From: Rhabditophanes sp. KR3021
Lineage: Eukaryota; Nematoda; Chromadorea; Rhabditida; Alloionematidae
NCBI GenBank assembly: GCA_963281155.1
Contig: CAUJLY010000003.1
Span: 7,130,001 to 7,194,000, forward strand
Direction: 5' to 3'
DNA length: 64,000 nt
Under the pieces are notes generated by a model. That model was not told the DNA's origin and made no database searches. It saw only the letters and a program-made list of their open reading frames with translations. Made by a program: the position numbers and the translations under genes. This document shows positions 10,932 through 27,204 of this stretch, piece after piece (within the stretch, counting starts at the first letter, position 1; every line of letters begins with the position of its first letter).

Positions 10932-12429
10932 ATGTTTCAAATTAATAGAAGGTGGGATGAGAAAAGTGAGCAAATCGGTACAAGTAAGTTCGGAATTGAT
11001 AAATTAAAGTAACGCAGTCCTTTTAGAGAGAACCCCATTCTTATGGCAATTTTGCCCGGACTTCATCGCCTCTCCCGAATCTCTGAAACTGCTACGGAAG
11101 GAATTGAGGGACAAAGTCAAGTTCCGGAACAAAAGCAACGACCTCTACAACTTGGACCAAACCACGGACCTCCAAACAGTTCAAAAGATCAAGAAATTGC
11201 CCGTCCTTGGACAATTCCTTAAATTCATGCAAACTTCTGTCCGTGAATGGGTCATCAAACAAACAGGATTTGACCTTACTGATCAGCTTTCAATTACTGG
11301 CAGTAGATATAGCAAAGGGGACTATTTGTTACCTCACGACGATCGGAACAGCAATAGGAAGGTTGCCTTTGTCTTGTACTTGAATGACATGACTGCTGAG
11401 GATGGAGGTTCGTTGCGGCTATTTGGTACAGACGGCAACAACTTTCCTGATGGGGTGATTGAGGAAAAAAGTCCGCACTTCAATGACCTTTGCTTCTTTG
11501 AAGTATCCGAAAAGAGTTGGCATGAAGTTAAAGAAGTCCTCGGGAAGGCTAAGAGGTGGAGTGTGAATGGATGGTTTCACGTCAAAGAACAGATTGATCT
11601 GAAGCGCGTTGCAGTTAAGACTCTTCCTATAAGTCTAAACGAGGAAACTTTTGATTTTGAAGATTATCTATCTCCCGACTGCTTGAATGATAAACTCATG
11701 GCTGGTAGGAGAAGGGAATTTGAAAAAAATTCATACATCGCTATCAACAACTTCTTGAAGCCTGATGTTTTGGAAAAAGTGAAGCAAGGCTTGAAACAAT
11801 CTGAGTATTCTGTTGAGGGACCTTGGCATAAATATAAGCAATTTGTCCGAAGTGGGGATATCAAGAATGGAAACTCAATTACAGCCCACCTCACTAACTT
11901 CTTCCAATCCAAACAGCTTATGACATACTTTTCTGTCATTACGGGTCTCCATTTTGTTGACATTCCTGGGATTGTCACAAGTCTTGAAACTGCTGAAGAC
12001 GATCATGATCTGCCTGGACCTTCTAAGAAAGCCAGAATGGAAAACCAAGATTGTGGTAAAAAGAAATCGTCTACCACATTTAAAGCGTTCAAAATGTCCC
12101 AAGGATGCTACAAACTCGCCGATGACCAAGTCTTGGATACAACGATAGACCAAGGATACTCTCTGGACGTGAAATTCTTTATCACTGACGACCAATGGAA
12201 GGACAAAGATGGGGGATACACATCCTACATCGCAGCCTTTGAGAAATCTGAAATCCTCCGACTCAAGCCAGTTGATAATGTAGCTTACATCACCTTCAAA
12301 GAACCTAAATGCTTAGATATCACTAGGTATATCGGATCTGCTGCTGGGGAAAAGGAGTATTCTTGCTTCAATGTTTGTTATCATGGTATTGATCCTCCTG
12401 TCGGGGATGATTCTGAGGATGAAGAATAG
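10932..12429 (+). CDS. OGFOD1: Prolyl 3-hydroxylase of ribosomal protein uS12 (OGFOD1/Tpa1 type)
   Basis: Fe(II)- and 2-oxoglutarate-dependent dioxygenase; family members hydroxylate a proline of small-subunit protein uS12 (RPS23) in the decoding centre and affect stop-codon accuracy. Exon 1 10932-10983 (17 codons plus one base), donor GTAAGT, short intron, acceptor TTTTAG, exon 2 11027-12429; 484 residues. The catalytic domain covers about 30-205. Metal ligands are visible: His121 and Asp123 in LLPHDDR, and the distal His183 in SWHEV; Arg194 in KRWSVNGWFH fits the 2-oxoglutarate salt bridge. The second, non-catalytic double-stranded helix domain covers about 220-470, with an acidic C-terminus. 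Slightly shorter than the human protein (about 540). A poly(A) signal AATAAA lies at 12583-12588. Confidence 0.93.
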
Positions 12430-12738
12430 TTGATTTGTGGAAACAACATCAACATTTACTCAACTTTCGAGATTTTATTGTCTTAGAGTTGGATTTGGTA
12501 AGGAGCTACATTTTGAATCAACCACCGCGTTTCTCATTTATTTTGTACTAATAATTTTTAACAATATCTGCCTCTTAATTAGAATAAATTTTTTATTAAA
12601 AATGTTGTAATTTATATTTTAAAAACAAACTAAACAACACAAATTCATTAAGATTTATTTATGATCATAGGCGAATCTATACAACTTATCTTAAAAGGCA
12701 TTCAGTCCCAAGTGGGAAAAGGATCACTTATTATAAAA
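12430..12738. other. Convergent 3' ends, OGFOD1-like / DHHC gene
   Basis: Holds AATAAA for the plus-strand gene at 12583-12588 and TTTATT, a minus-strand poly(A) signal, at 12654-12659. The latter is 80 nt after the downstream of the two possible DHHC stop codons (12739). No other signal. Confidence 0.6.
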
Positions 12739-13836
12739 TCACAATTCATCACTACGAATACCTCCTTTGAATGTTGGTCTGAGAACCATCTTTGGTCCGG
12801 GACTAGCGTCAGTATAGAAGATGGGATAATGCAAGCCATCAAGTAACTCAGTCTTTACTGGAAACATCCACAACCCCCACCCAAGAGCAGACATCCGATT
12901 TTGGTGGACAGAGCGTATTATAAGTGGCTGTTGAGTTATTTCCTTTAAAGATAGGAGGCTTCCCTTGCTCACATGTGGTTTCATTGCAATTGACTAGAGA
13001 CATATGATACTGAAGCAAATCCAATAAAACTCTCTTTCCTGGAATGAACTGAATCGACAAAGCAAAGAACAGTTGCGTTATATTGGCAAAACCATCCTGT
13101 TTCGTGCTGTCTAAATTAACAAAAAATATGAGTACAGCATAAACTTCTCCAATTATAGCCAACAACCAAAAGCAACTTCCATAAAAGATGTAATTTAAAA
13201 AGTATTTGTAATTGCCAAAATTAATGCAAGCATTTACGTAAGGACAATGGTGATCGAACTTGAGAACACAAAATCCACAACTACTGCAATGTCTTGACCG
13301 ATCAGGTTTGAAATGGCGACATTCATAGCAATATCTGATTCTTTCACACATGTCGACTTCACCAAACTTCAGTTTCATGCTAATTGCAGTGGCATCGAGC
13401 ATCTGTCTTTGTTTGTCTATTTCCTCGGGACACGATTCATCCGGCAAATACTTGCCCTTTTTGCATTTGGTGATGGCTTTTAGTTTTTTGTCGAAATCTT
13501 GACAAGCTTGGTATTCAGGAGGAACGGTGGCTGGTTTTGCGAAGAAAAGTTGACTCAAACTCGCCATCATCATCCCAAAAAAGAAAGTAGCAAAGGCGAG
13601 GTAAGCCATTGCAAATTGTAGATTAAATGAAAATTCATCAAACACAATCGTCACCATCACCTCATACCTAAACCAACTTAATCACCATTCTCTTCCAACC
13701 CAACTTACGTATAAATACTCAAAGCCACATTCGCCATAGCAAAGACATTGCAAAGGTAATGTAAAATCAACCCCAACCAAGGCTTACTCTTCCTAACTTC
13801 CCTTACATAGGTGTAAGCATTTGAGTACCACGACAT
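12739..13836 (-). CDS. DHHC-type protein S-palmitoyltransferase, frame change near C-terminus
   Basis: Integral membrane enzyme that attaches palmitate to protein cysteines, probably at Golgi or plasma membrane. Exons 13836-13709 (MSWYSNAYTY...) and 13667 onward. Four membrane segments: about residues 22-42, 56-76, 158-180 and 192-212. The cysteine-rich domain is complete: CYECRHFKPDRSRHC, CGFCVLKFDHHCPYVNAC; the usual DHHCPW has Tyr for Trp. PPIF after the last segment matches the ZDHHC2/15/20 group. In the first frame the protein stops at 12848 (315 residues). In another frame, the sequence from about 12895 to 12739 reads LGWGLWMFPVKTELLDGLHYP, which matches the normal family C-terminus. 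Removing one base from an A4 run near 12897-12900 would join the frames. Either a recent mutation, a sequence error, or a truncated product. Confidence 0.88.
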
Positions 13837-15502
13837 TCTCGGTGATGTGTCAATATATTTGGGGATTGAATGGCTTTTTCATATTCAATTGATCGAACAA
13901 ATCTGCATCTTATATGCTTTCTTTTTTGCATAATTTTAAGGTGATTTTAATTGGGGGGAAGGTTGTTTTTTGGATATTGTATCTAATTAATGCTTTACTT
14001 TTATTCTTTGAATCCTCGATAAGAGGAACACGCTTCTCGATGTTATTGTGGTGATACATTCTATTAGTCACTTTATTGGTTATATGAAAGCTTATATTAT
14101 CAAAAGGACGACTATGCTGATATCGATGCATTAATATTGAGATAAGTAAAACTCAATTATAATTTGGAAGATATGACAAATAAATGAAACGTTGAGATGG
14201 TAATAATGATTTGCTTGAAAAGGTGTAATCTGTAGCTATTTCCAACCAAATAGTTTAATAGAACTAGTGACATATTGAGAATATAAAAGTAATCCACTGC
14301 TTAACCTAAATATGCCCTGTCGTCTGTTGAAGCAAGTTTATAGAAGCCTAAATGTACTAATGTTTGATCCTAAAGATGCTCATCACCAATGCGCGCTCCT
14401 TAATCAAATCAAGACTTTTGCATCTATTTGACATCCTTTTTGGAATATATCTTTCCTATGCATTATTAATTTGGTCTTGATAGGGTCGTCTATGAGATTT
14501 GGTTATTTCTATTGTCTCAAATAAACAACGCTTCCTTTTAGTTTCTCCTTTTTACTTCACTTCATTCAATCCTTACTGATTTACACTATTTGAGTAAGTT
14601 GGCCTAATTAATTGGGTGGATGATTTGCATCTTTATATTTAAAGGTTCCTATTGTACAATAAATCTGTTTGTGAAGATGCCTGGCCAAGTTTGAATCTTT
14701 AAACACTCACTCATTTAATAAATATCTTTTTTAAGAAAGCTTATAATTGCAATTGTTTTACTACCATCAAATTGTTTAATGAGTAAGACAACTTTTTTAT
14801 TCAAGAACAGTCGATTGGGAAAAGGCAATCCTGCATTGACAGCTTTGTTAAGTTTGACGGTCTCATAACATGAATCTGTCAACCTCATTATACCTTTAAA
14901 TATTGTTAATTTGTTATAGATTATGCTTTGGGTTCCAAATAAATGTACGATATTTGAATTGCAACACCTTCTCCAACCATTACCCCCAAATATCTCCTTA
15001 ACTAAAAACAAACGCATACATTGTAGTGATTAATCTCACAACAGTTGTTAATGGCCTTACCCATCTACGTCATCTTCCATTAAATTAAAAAAATACGTCC
15101 GCGACAAATGACGATATATCTAGATGTACGTTTATTGTAAAAGTGTTTTGTGTGTGTATCGTGTCGCCGTCCACTCTCTTCAACTCCGCCGACCACCACT
15201 CACATCTCGCCTCGTCGAAACATTTGGCCGCAAACAGTCATAAATAAATATACATACACAAAACCGTCAATTTATTTTTTGCCTTCGATTTAAGTATATA
15301 ATATTGTCTATTAGTTTGGTGTTAGTATCCGGTGTGCTTTTTTACTTGTACTTTGTGGGCCTTTCTATTGATTAATTGTTTTGGTTTGTATGGTGCATTA
15401 TGTGACTTGTTTTTTTTATCTTTGCTAATAGTCTCTTCTGTCTTTTTTTCTAGACTTATCAAGGATAACTGTCTCTATTTTAACTTATTAATTTATTTAA
15501 CG
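13837..15502. other. Divergent intergenic region, DHHC gene / Mi-2 gene
   Basis: 1.67 kb, AT-rich, containing both promoters. At 15441-15453 a run of T followed by CTAG is a strong splice acceptor about 50 nt before the Mi-2 ATG: either a trans-splice leader site or a 5' untranslated intron. The minus-strand open frames at 13910-14131 and 14715-15017 have no ATG in good context, no partner exons and repeat-like composition, so I do not call genes. No tRNA seen. Confidence 0.55.
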
Positions 15503-21894
<6,392 letters not shown>

Positions 21895-22264
21895 ATATCA
21901 ATTTAATAATCATTCGGACACCACACATCCTAATGTCAACTCGATCTTTTTATAAAGGAACCATCTTCGTAATTTAGTTACTTAATTATCCTAACGATTC
22001 GAATAAACTATTTTTACAATTTTTTGTGACTTTAAAAATGTAATCTTTTGAAACAAAAAATATATCTTGTTCCAAATTATGTTAGTTAAGGAGGCAATAT
22101 TTGATGTGTTTCCAAGGTAGCGGAACTCAATTATTAAATCTGTTTGGAGATAAGGATCATTAAACATGGCAACAAGCAATTATGACCAAAAAAGTAGAGT
22201 TGTCATGCCATTTAAAGGGTATAAAATAGATTCGATTTCAATAGTTACATGTACTTTTGTTCAG
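21895..22264. promoter_or_regulatory. Spacer between Mi-2 3' end and the SXP/RAL-2 gene, with splice acceptor at the start codon
   Basis: AATAAA at 21890-21895 overlaps the Mi-2 stop codon. At the other end, TTTTGTTCAG ends one base before the ATG at 22265. This is an ideal acceptor for spliced-leader addition, giving almost no 5' untranslated region. The frame is open back to 22166, but that upstream part is not signal-like and is probably outron. Confidence 0.45.
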
Positions 22265-22821
22265 ATGCAAGACTGTAAGTTTCTTTTATTGCCTTGGTTG
22301 GTTGTGACGGGCCTAGCTTTTCCCACAACTGTCCCTACCCTTGAGGAGATGGTGGTGATTCAGCAAATAAATGGTGTGATGTCTTTTGTGGAGGATGCCA
22401 AGGAAGATACGAAGACTGCGTTTGAGGCTTTGATTGAGAACCATGATTTGAACAGAGCACAATTGGAAACTTCAATTCATGAACTTTTGTCGAAGAAAAG
22501 TGAACCAGTTGAGGTACGTTCTTATTTGGTTGGAGGTGTAATATTTTGAATTAGGTTCGTTTTGAGGAATTTGTGAACAAACATCAAGCACGGGAAAGTG
22601 AAATTATTAATACGCTTAATGCCAAAGCTGCTACTCTTGCTCCTGAATCCAAAGTCATTTTTGACAAAGTTCGTGCTCTTTTTGAAGATAAGTCTACCCC
22701 AATCCGGGACATTCACACAAAAATGACTGAAATTTTTAATTCCATCACCGATGCTAATGTCAAAGCTGAACTAGAAAAGATTTTACCAAAAGGCGAACAT
22801 CGTGGAATGATAATGGATTAA
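22265..22821 (+). CDS. Secreted SXP/RAL-2 family protein (DUF148)
   Basis: Small nematode-specific secreted helical protein; family members (Ani s 5, OvRAL-2 type) are abundant antigens of parasitic nematodes and are also found in free-living species. The molecular role is not established. Exons 22265-22513 and 22555-22821; 171 residues; the intron is only 41 nt. I chose the ATG at 22265 because it gives a classical signal peptide (positively charged start, then FLLLPWLVVTGLAFP) and because it follows a splice acceptor. The mature protein is a run of amphipathic helices containing FEALIENHDLNRAQLE and FDKVRALFEDKSTPIRDIH, which match the DUF148 pattern. AATAAA at 22855-22860. Confidence 0.85.
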
Positions 22822-23088
22822 AATTGATATTAATTATGTGTTTGGATATGTCAAAATAAAGGTTTTAAATGTCATTTATAATTCAATTTATGTAGCAAAT
22901 GAAAGGTTCCAAATGGCATAAGTCATTCAAGATCTCGATTTAAATCTATTTTAAAATTCCACTCTTGTGTTATTTAGTTATTTTTTAAAAGTAAGGTCTA
23001 GATATAGGGCTAAAAGTCCCGGAAAGAACAATTCAAATATCAACTGGTACCAAGCATCTTCTACCCATAATTTATCGGCTTTGCAAAG

Positions 23089-24138
23089 ATGGCTCTATCA
23101 AAGGTAATAAAGTCAGCTTCCACTATCTTGTGTAAGTCTTTCCCATTTCTAATAATTAACCACTAATTAAGGGAATAGCGAAGTGAAGCATGTTTTGATG
23201 TTACAACGAGGAAATACAGCCAAATTTATGCCAGGAGCCTATGTGTTTCCGGGTGGAGTATCAGAACAACAACATGACTTTTCATTTCCAGTGGATTCAA
23301 CTAATTTCGGAGCTGTCATGTCTCAGCCTATTTTGTGTGAGGAAATGAAGACGGATTTTGGGATGAGAATTACTTCGTTGAGAGAGTTGTTTGAAGAGAC
23401 TGGGTTGTTGATGGTTGCTGACAAGGCTAATTCGGAGAAAGAAGTTTTGTCCACTTTGGATGATCCTGCTTTGGCAAAGGCAAGAGTTAAGGTTAAGGAA
23501 GATCCTTCTTCTTTCAAGGATATATTTAAGGACTTTATAGCTGATGTTCAATGCTTGACTCCTTGGTCTAACTGGCTGACTCCAAATATTTATCCCAAAA
23601 GATTTAATACCGTTTTTTTCGGTATTGATGTCAAAGAAAACCACAAGATAGATTTATGCTCAAAGGAAATGTCTGATCATATTTGGAAGAAACCTTCTCA
23701 TATAATTGACAGCGTTCATCGTACGTTTACATTATCTTACAAATAAATAAACTTTTAGAGGGACGATCACTTCCGCCCCCCCAATTTTATGAATTATGCA
23801 GGATTCGTTTGTTAGGAAAGATGAAAATGCACCAACTAACCGACCCAACTTTACTCTACCCCCAAGTTGCCAAATGCCCAGATGATCCAGACATAATAAT
23901 AACTTTATTACCCGGAGACTTCCTCTACCAACTCGAGGACCAGCAAAACATCCGAATGCTTCGTTTCACCAAGCAACAACTAGACTTAGAATCCACAACA
24001 AAGCCAATCCATCGAATGACTTACCACCTAAACCCTATTTACACTTCTCAACAACTCCACATCAAAAACATCAACCCCAAATCCAAGGACAAAATCCATT
24101 TGTTTTATCTTCAACAAAACAAACCATGGCTGCATTGA
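23089..24138 (+). CDS. NUDT19-like Nudix hydrolase (CoA/acyl-CoA diphosphatase)
   Basis: Family members hydrolyse CoA and CoA esters to 3',5'-ADP and phosphopantetheine, usually in peroxisomes. Exons 23089-23131, 23172-23720, 23759-24138; 972 nt, 323 residues. The Nudix box is split by an insertion, as is typical of NUDT19: the GAYVFPGG part is at about residue 36 and the SLRELFEETGLL part, with the REUxEE core, about 40 residues later. The N-terminus (ASTILWNSEVKHVLMLQRG, RFMPG-like) matches NUDT19. The C-terminus ends KPWLH, not an SKL-type peroxisomal signal. The last exon is duplicated at 26691. AATAAA at 24213-24218. Confidence 0.88.
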
Positions 24139-24312
24139 AACACAAAATAATCAACTTTATTCAAATTTTAAAGTAATATTTTGTACAAAGAAAAATGTAT
24201 AGGTATAAAAATAATAAAGTATTCCTTTATAAAAGTTTTAATTCTTTTTGACTTGAAGTGGTAAGAGAGGGGAGGTTTTTGATGAAGTGTTAAAAAATTA
24301 GAAGACGAGATA
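23863..24312 (+). repeat. Segmental duplication, copy 1 (source copy)
   Basis: Runs from the middle of the last NUDT19-like exon (CAAGTTGCCAAATGCCCA) through the stop codon and the 3' untranslated region to GAAGACGAGATA. It is repeated in the same orientation at 26691-27146. Copy 1 is taken as the source because here the segment is joined to a complete Nudix gene. Confidence 0.9.
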
Positions 24313-24601
24313 AGGGGGTTCGCTCGCTAGGATGGCTAATAAGCGTAGACCACAAGTGTTAAAAAAATATTTTTTTGTAATATGTTCATAAGTGTCGAAA
24401 AGGTGTGTTCCTATTCTGGTTGATTATAAAGTATAAAAGATATTTTTGAAGCTAAACAAATTTGGTAGTTAATAGTTATTTTATTATAAAGAAAGTAGAT
24501 ACAATAATCATTAAATATGAGAAAAGAGTATTAAGCTAGTAGTAAATTAAAAGTACGGGTGAGGGTAGACTATCGGATATTGAGTATATTACAGAGATTT
24601 T
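24313..24601. other. Spacer before the forkhead-like gene
   Basis: AT-rich 3' flank of the minus-strand forkhead-like gene, with TTTATT (poly(A) signal on the minus strand) about 120 nt past its stop. It starts with the segment GGGGGTTCGCTCGCTAGG directly after the duplication edge. Confidence 0.4.
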
Positions 24602-25831
24602 TTACTTGATTTTCTTTGCTGTTCCATTTTTGTATAGTGCATTGGCTCCAAGATGTTGCCTTAATGTTGTTAGCATACAAGAGTAGTTGATGTGTTCAAG
24701 TAAACTATCTTTTCCATAATACGGTGCCACTAGTTGTTGGAATGATTGAGATGCATTGATTGGAAAGATTGGAAAGTTTCCTTCGATTAATCTGTTGATC
24801 AAAAGTGGATATGGAGAAGACTCTTGGAGGATATCAATGGTATTGGCAAGTAAATATCGAGCACAAATAAGGCTAAATGAGCTTTCATCTTTTAATCTGT
24901 AGTAGTTTTTTGGTGATGGATTGTTTGTTGGTGGAGGAGTGTCAGCTCTACCAGCCTCAGCACCAGAAACACTTTCAAAATAAGTCTTGTTGACGAGTAC
25001 ATTTCTGACAGAATTTTTCCATGTTGTAGTGTCGAAATTCATTCCTGGGAAAAGAAATGTAACTGCGTGGTAAACTTCATTTAAATTGCAACAAGGTCCG
25101 TCAAAGTTAGCCAAAATCAATCCTACAATCAACAGCTTTGATACGCCTCTTGCCGGGTTCATAGCTTTGCATGCTTCCATTTGTGTCATAAATGCCTCAG
25201 ACTTTTCACCAAATAGTTGGAAGGCAACATCAAGTATGATATCTGTAGTAACATCATCTAACTTTTTGGGCCTTTTGATAACAGATGGGCTAATAGTGTT
25301 GTCAGAGGAATCAATTGCGGATACTTTGCGTTTGCGACTTCTTTTTGATTCTTTCTTTGGGTCGATACTTTTTGTTACAGCAACCATTTGACCATTTACT
25401 TCAGGAAGGGACTCTGGTGTGGAGTTAAAGTATCCAATTCCACTATCATTGTAGGAGGAGTTTGAAGTAGCGTTGAAAGGACTCATACTTTCATTGTAAT
25501 AGTTGATTGGTGTCAAATAGTCAAAGGTGCTTCCATAGGCATTGTAGGTACAGTTGATATCATCAAATTGTGGTGTCAAAGGTTGTTGATACGACTGTTC
25601 ATGGATGTAATATGGAGACAAAGACCGTTCATCAATCATAGAATATGGCGACAAAGATGGTTGATATGACTGATTAGTGATGGAATGTGGGGAAAGAGGC
25701 TGATATTGGTTACTCTCAACAAAACTAAACGAGGTTCCATCCACAAACTGGGAATCGTCTGACAGTGGTTGCGGCTTTTCGAAAATAAAAAACTCGCTTA
25801 GGTCAATCTCATCATGAGAAGTAGTGTGCAT
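24602..25831 (-). CDS. Divergent single-exon forkhead-like protein
   Basis: 409 residues, ATG at 25831, no introns although every neighbour has them. Residues 1-155 are Ser/Tyr/Gln/Pro-rich with a repeating SYQPxLSPYS motif, like an activation domain. Residues 160-190 are basic (KKESKRSRKRK, KRPKK), a likely nuclear signal. Residues 229-287 match a forkhead winged helix: a hydrophobic helix 1, LNEVYHAVTFLFP (helix 2), then WKNSVRNVLVNKTYFE in place of the family's recognition helix, whose DNA-contacting His is Asn here. Residues 318-405 end TTLRQHLGANALYKNG, which again looks like a recognition helix, so a second decayed winged helix is possible. A DNA-binding role is inferred. Orthology cannot be given. 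It lies between the two copies of the 450-bp duplication. Confidence 0.7.
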   Translation of the reverse strand: MHTTSHDEIDLSEFFIFEKPQPLSDDSQFVDGTSFSFVESNQYQPLSPHSITNQSYQPSLSPYSMIDERSLSPYYIHEQSYQQPLTPQFDDINCTYNAYGSTFDYLTPINYYNESMSPFNATSNSSYNDSGIGYFNSTPESLPEVNGQMVAVTKSIDPKKESKRSRKRKVSAIDSSDNTISPSVIKRPKKLDDVTTDIILDVAFQLFGEKSEAFMTQMEACKAMNPARGVSKLLIVGLILANFDGPCCNLNEVYHAVTFLFPGMNFDTTTWKNSVRNVLVNKTYFESVSGAEAGRADTPPPTNNPSPKNYYRLKDESSFSLICARYLLANTIDILQESSPYPLLINRLIEGNFPIFPINASQSFQQLVAPYYGKDSLLEHINYSCMLTTLRQHLGANALYKNGTAKKIK

Positions 25832-26690
25832 GATTAATTAGTTAATAAGTAAAATAAAATTAATACAAATATTAGTTTATTTAAATAAAATGACAAAGGT
25901 GTCAAGTAAATAAGTCAGTTAAGAATGAATTGACTTTATCCTTACAAGATGGAAATATCGATGGCTTGATGATATTACAAAAAGTCTAACAGGTAATTTG
26001 ATGAGATTAGCTGTTTGTACTATGTACTGACCGTAGTATTAAATAGTAGTAAACCATCCTTATATACTACTTGTTGGGGATGAGTCAAAATAACAAGCGA
26101 AATAAATACAACCTTTTATTTTAAACAAGTAAATTGAGACTGATTTTGCTACCAAATCAGGGCATAATAACTGAGGAATGTAAAGGATGATTTGAATATA
26201 ATTACATCTTAATGATTAAATTTACACTAATAATCAAAATATTCAAGCCATACAACAGTAACTAACAATCGTCGATCAAAACCAAAAGTAATCCCTTAAT
26301 ATTTCGGTGTATTTTATCTTAAAATATTTTTGACTTGTACTAATTTTAGTATTTCTCAAAAACGATTCATGTGTAAATCCTTTAATTAATGTGGATTATG
26401 TATAGCATTCATTTTTATCGTGCCCATAAAAGTAAATTCATCATTCAAATTCAATATTATGAATGTTTATATTTATAAAAATAACACAAACAATATATGC
26501 ACTTTTTACTTGAAGTAATATTATATATTTAGCTGATGGTAATTTACAAATTATTTGTTGTGAACATAATCATATTTGATGCATTTATACGCAAACCCCA
26601 ATATAACCTGATGTGTTATTCATTTTAGTTTTTGCAAAACGTACTAGACTGCGTACTTATTCTTCAAAAGCAGTATATAGATTTTGTGTG
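25832..26690. other. AT-rich spacer upstream of the forkhead-like gene
   Basis: Promoter side of the minus-strand forkhead-like gene. I see no coding signal, tRNA, or clear repeat apart from short A/T runs. Confidence 0.5.
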
Positions 26691-27146
26691 CAAGTTGCTA
26701 AATGCCCAGATGATCCAGACATACTAATAACTTTATTACCCGGACATTTCCTCTACCAACTCGAAGACCAACAGAATATTCGAATGCTTCGTTTCCCCAA
26801 ACAACAACTAGACTTAGAATCCACAACAAAGCCAATACATCGAATGACTTACCACCTAAACCCTATCTACACTGCTCAACAACTCCACATCAAAAACATC
26901 AAATCCAAAGACAAAATTAACTTGTTTCATCTTCAACAAAACAAACCATGGCTACATTGAAACACAAAATAATCGACTTTATTCAAATTTTAAAGCAATA
27001 TTTTGTACAAAGAAATATTTGTCATGTCATGTATAGGTATAAAAATAATAAAGTATTCTTTTATAAAAGTTTAAATTCTTTATGACTTGAAGTGGTAAGA
27101 GAGGGGAGGTTTTTGATGAAGTGTTAAAAAATTAGAAGACGAGATA
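26691..27146 (+). pseudogene. Segmental duplication, copy 2: 5'-truncated copy of the NUDT19-like last exon
   Basis: The last 84 codons of the Nudix gene plus its 3' untranslated region, same orientation as the source at 23863-24312. The frame is still open to the stop at 26960. The copies differ by few substitutions (for example IIIT/ILIT, PGD/PGH, TSQ/TAQ) and one in-frame 6-nt deletion, so the event is recent or the copy is under gene conversion. No Nudix box, no ATG in frame and no promoter are present: upstream of 26691 the frame starts only at a GTG. The copy ends about 60 nt beyond the endophilin stop codon. Confidence 0.85.
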
Positions 27147-27204
27147 CATCAGGCATATAATGATTGTTTGAAAGTGAATTTTGGTGAAACAACTACAGTT
27201 AATT

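Noticed and set aside
13880..13905. GTTCGATC on the minus strand as a tRNA T-loop
   Set aside because: No matching acceptor stem, D-arm or anticodon arm could be folded around it. Similar GTTCGA hits elsewhere lie in coding sequence.
22166..22264. Longer N-terminus for the SXP/RAL-2 protein starting MATSNYDQ
   Set aside because: The internal ATG at 22265 gives a clean signal peptide and directly follows a splice acceptor.
26611..26960. A second functional NUDT19-like gene at the duplicated exon
   Set aside because: Only the last exon is present, with no Nudix box, no in-frame ATG and no upstream exon; treated as a partial copy.
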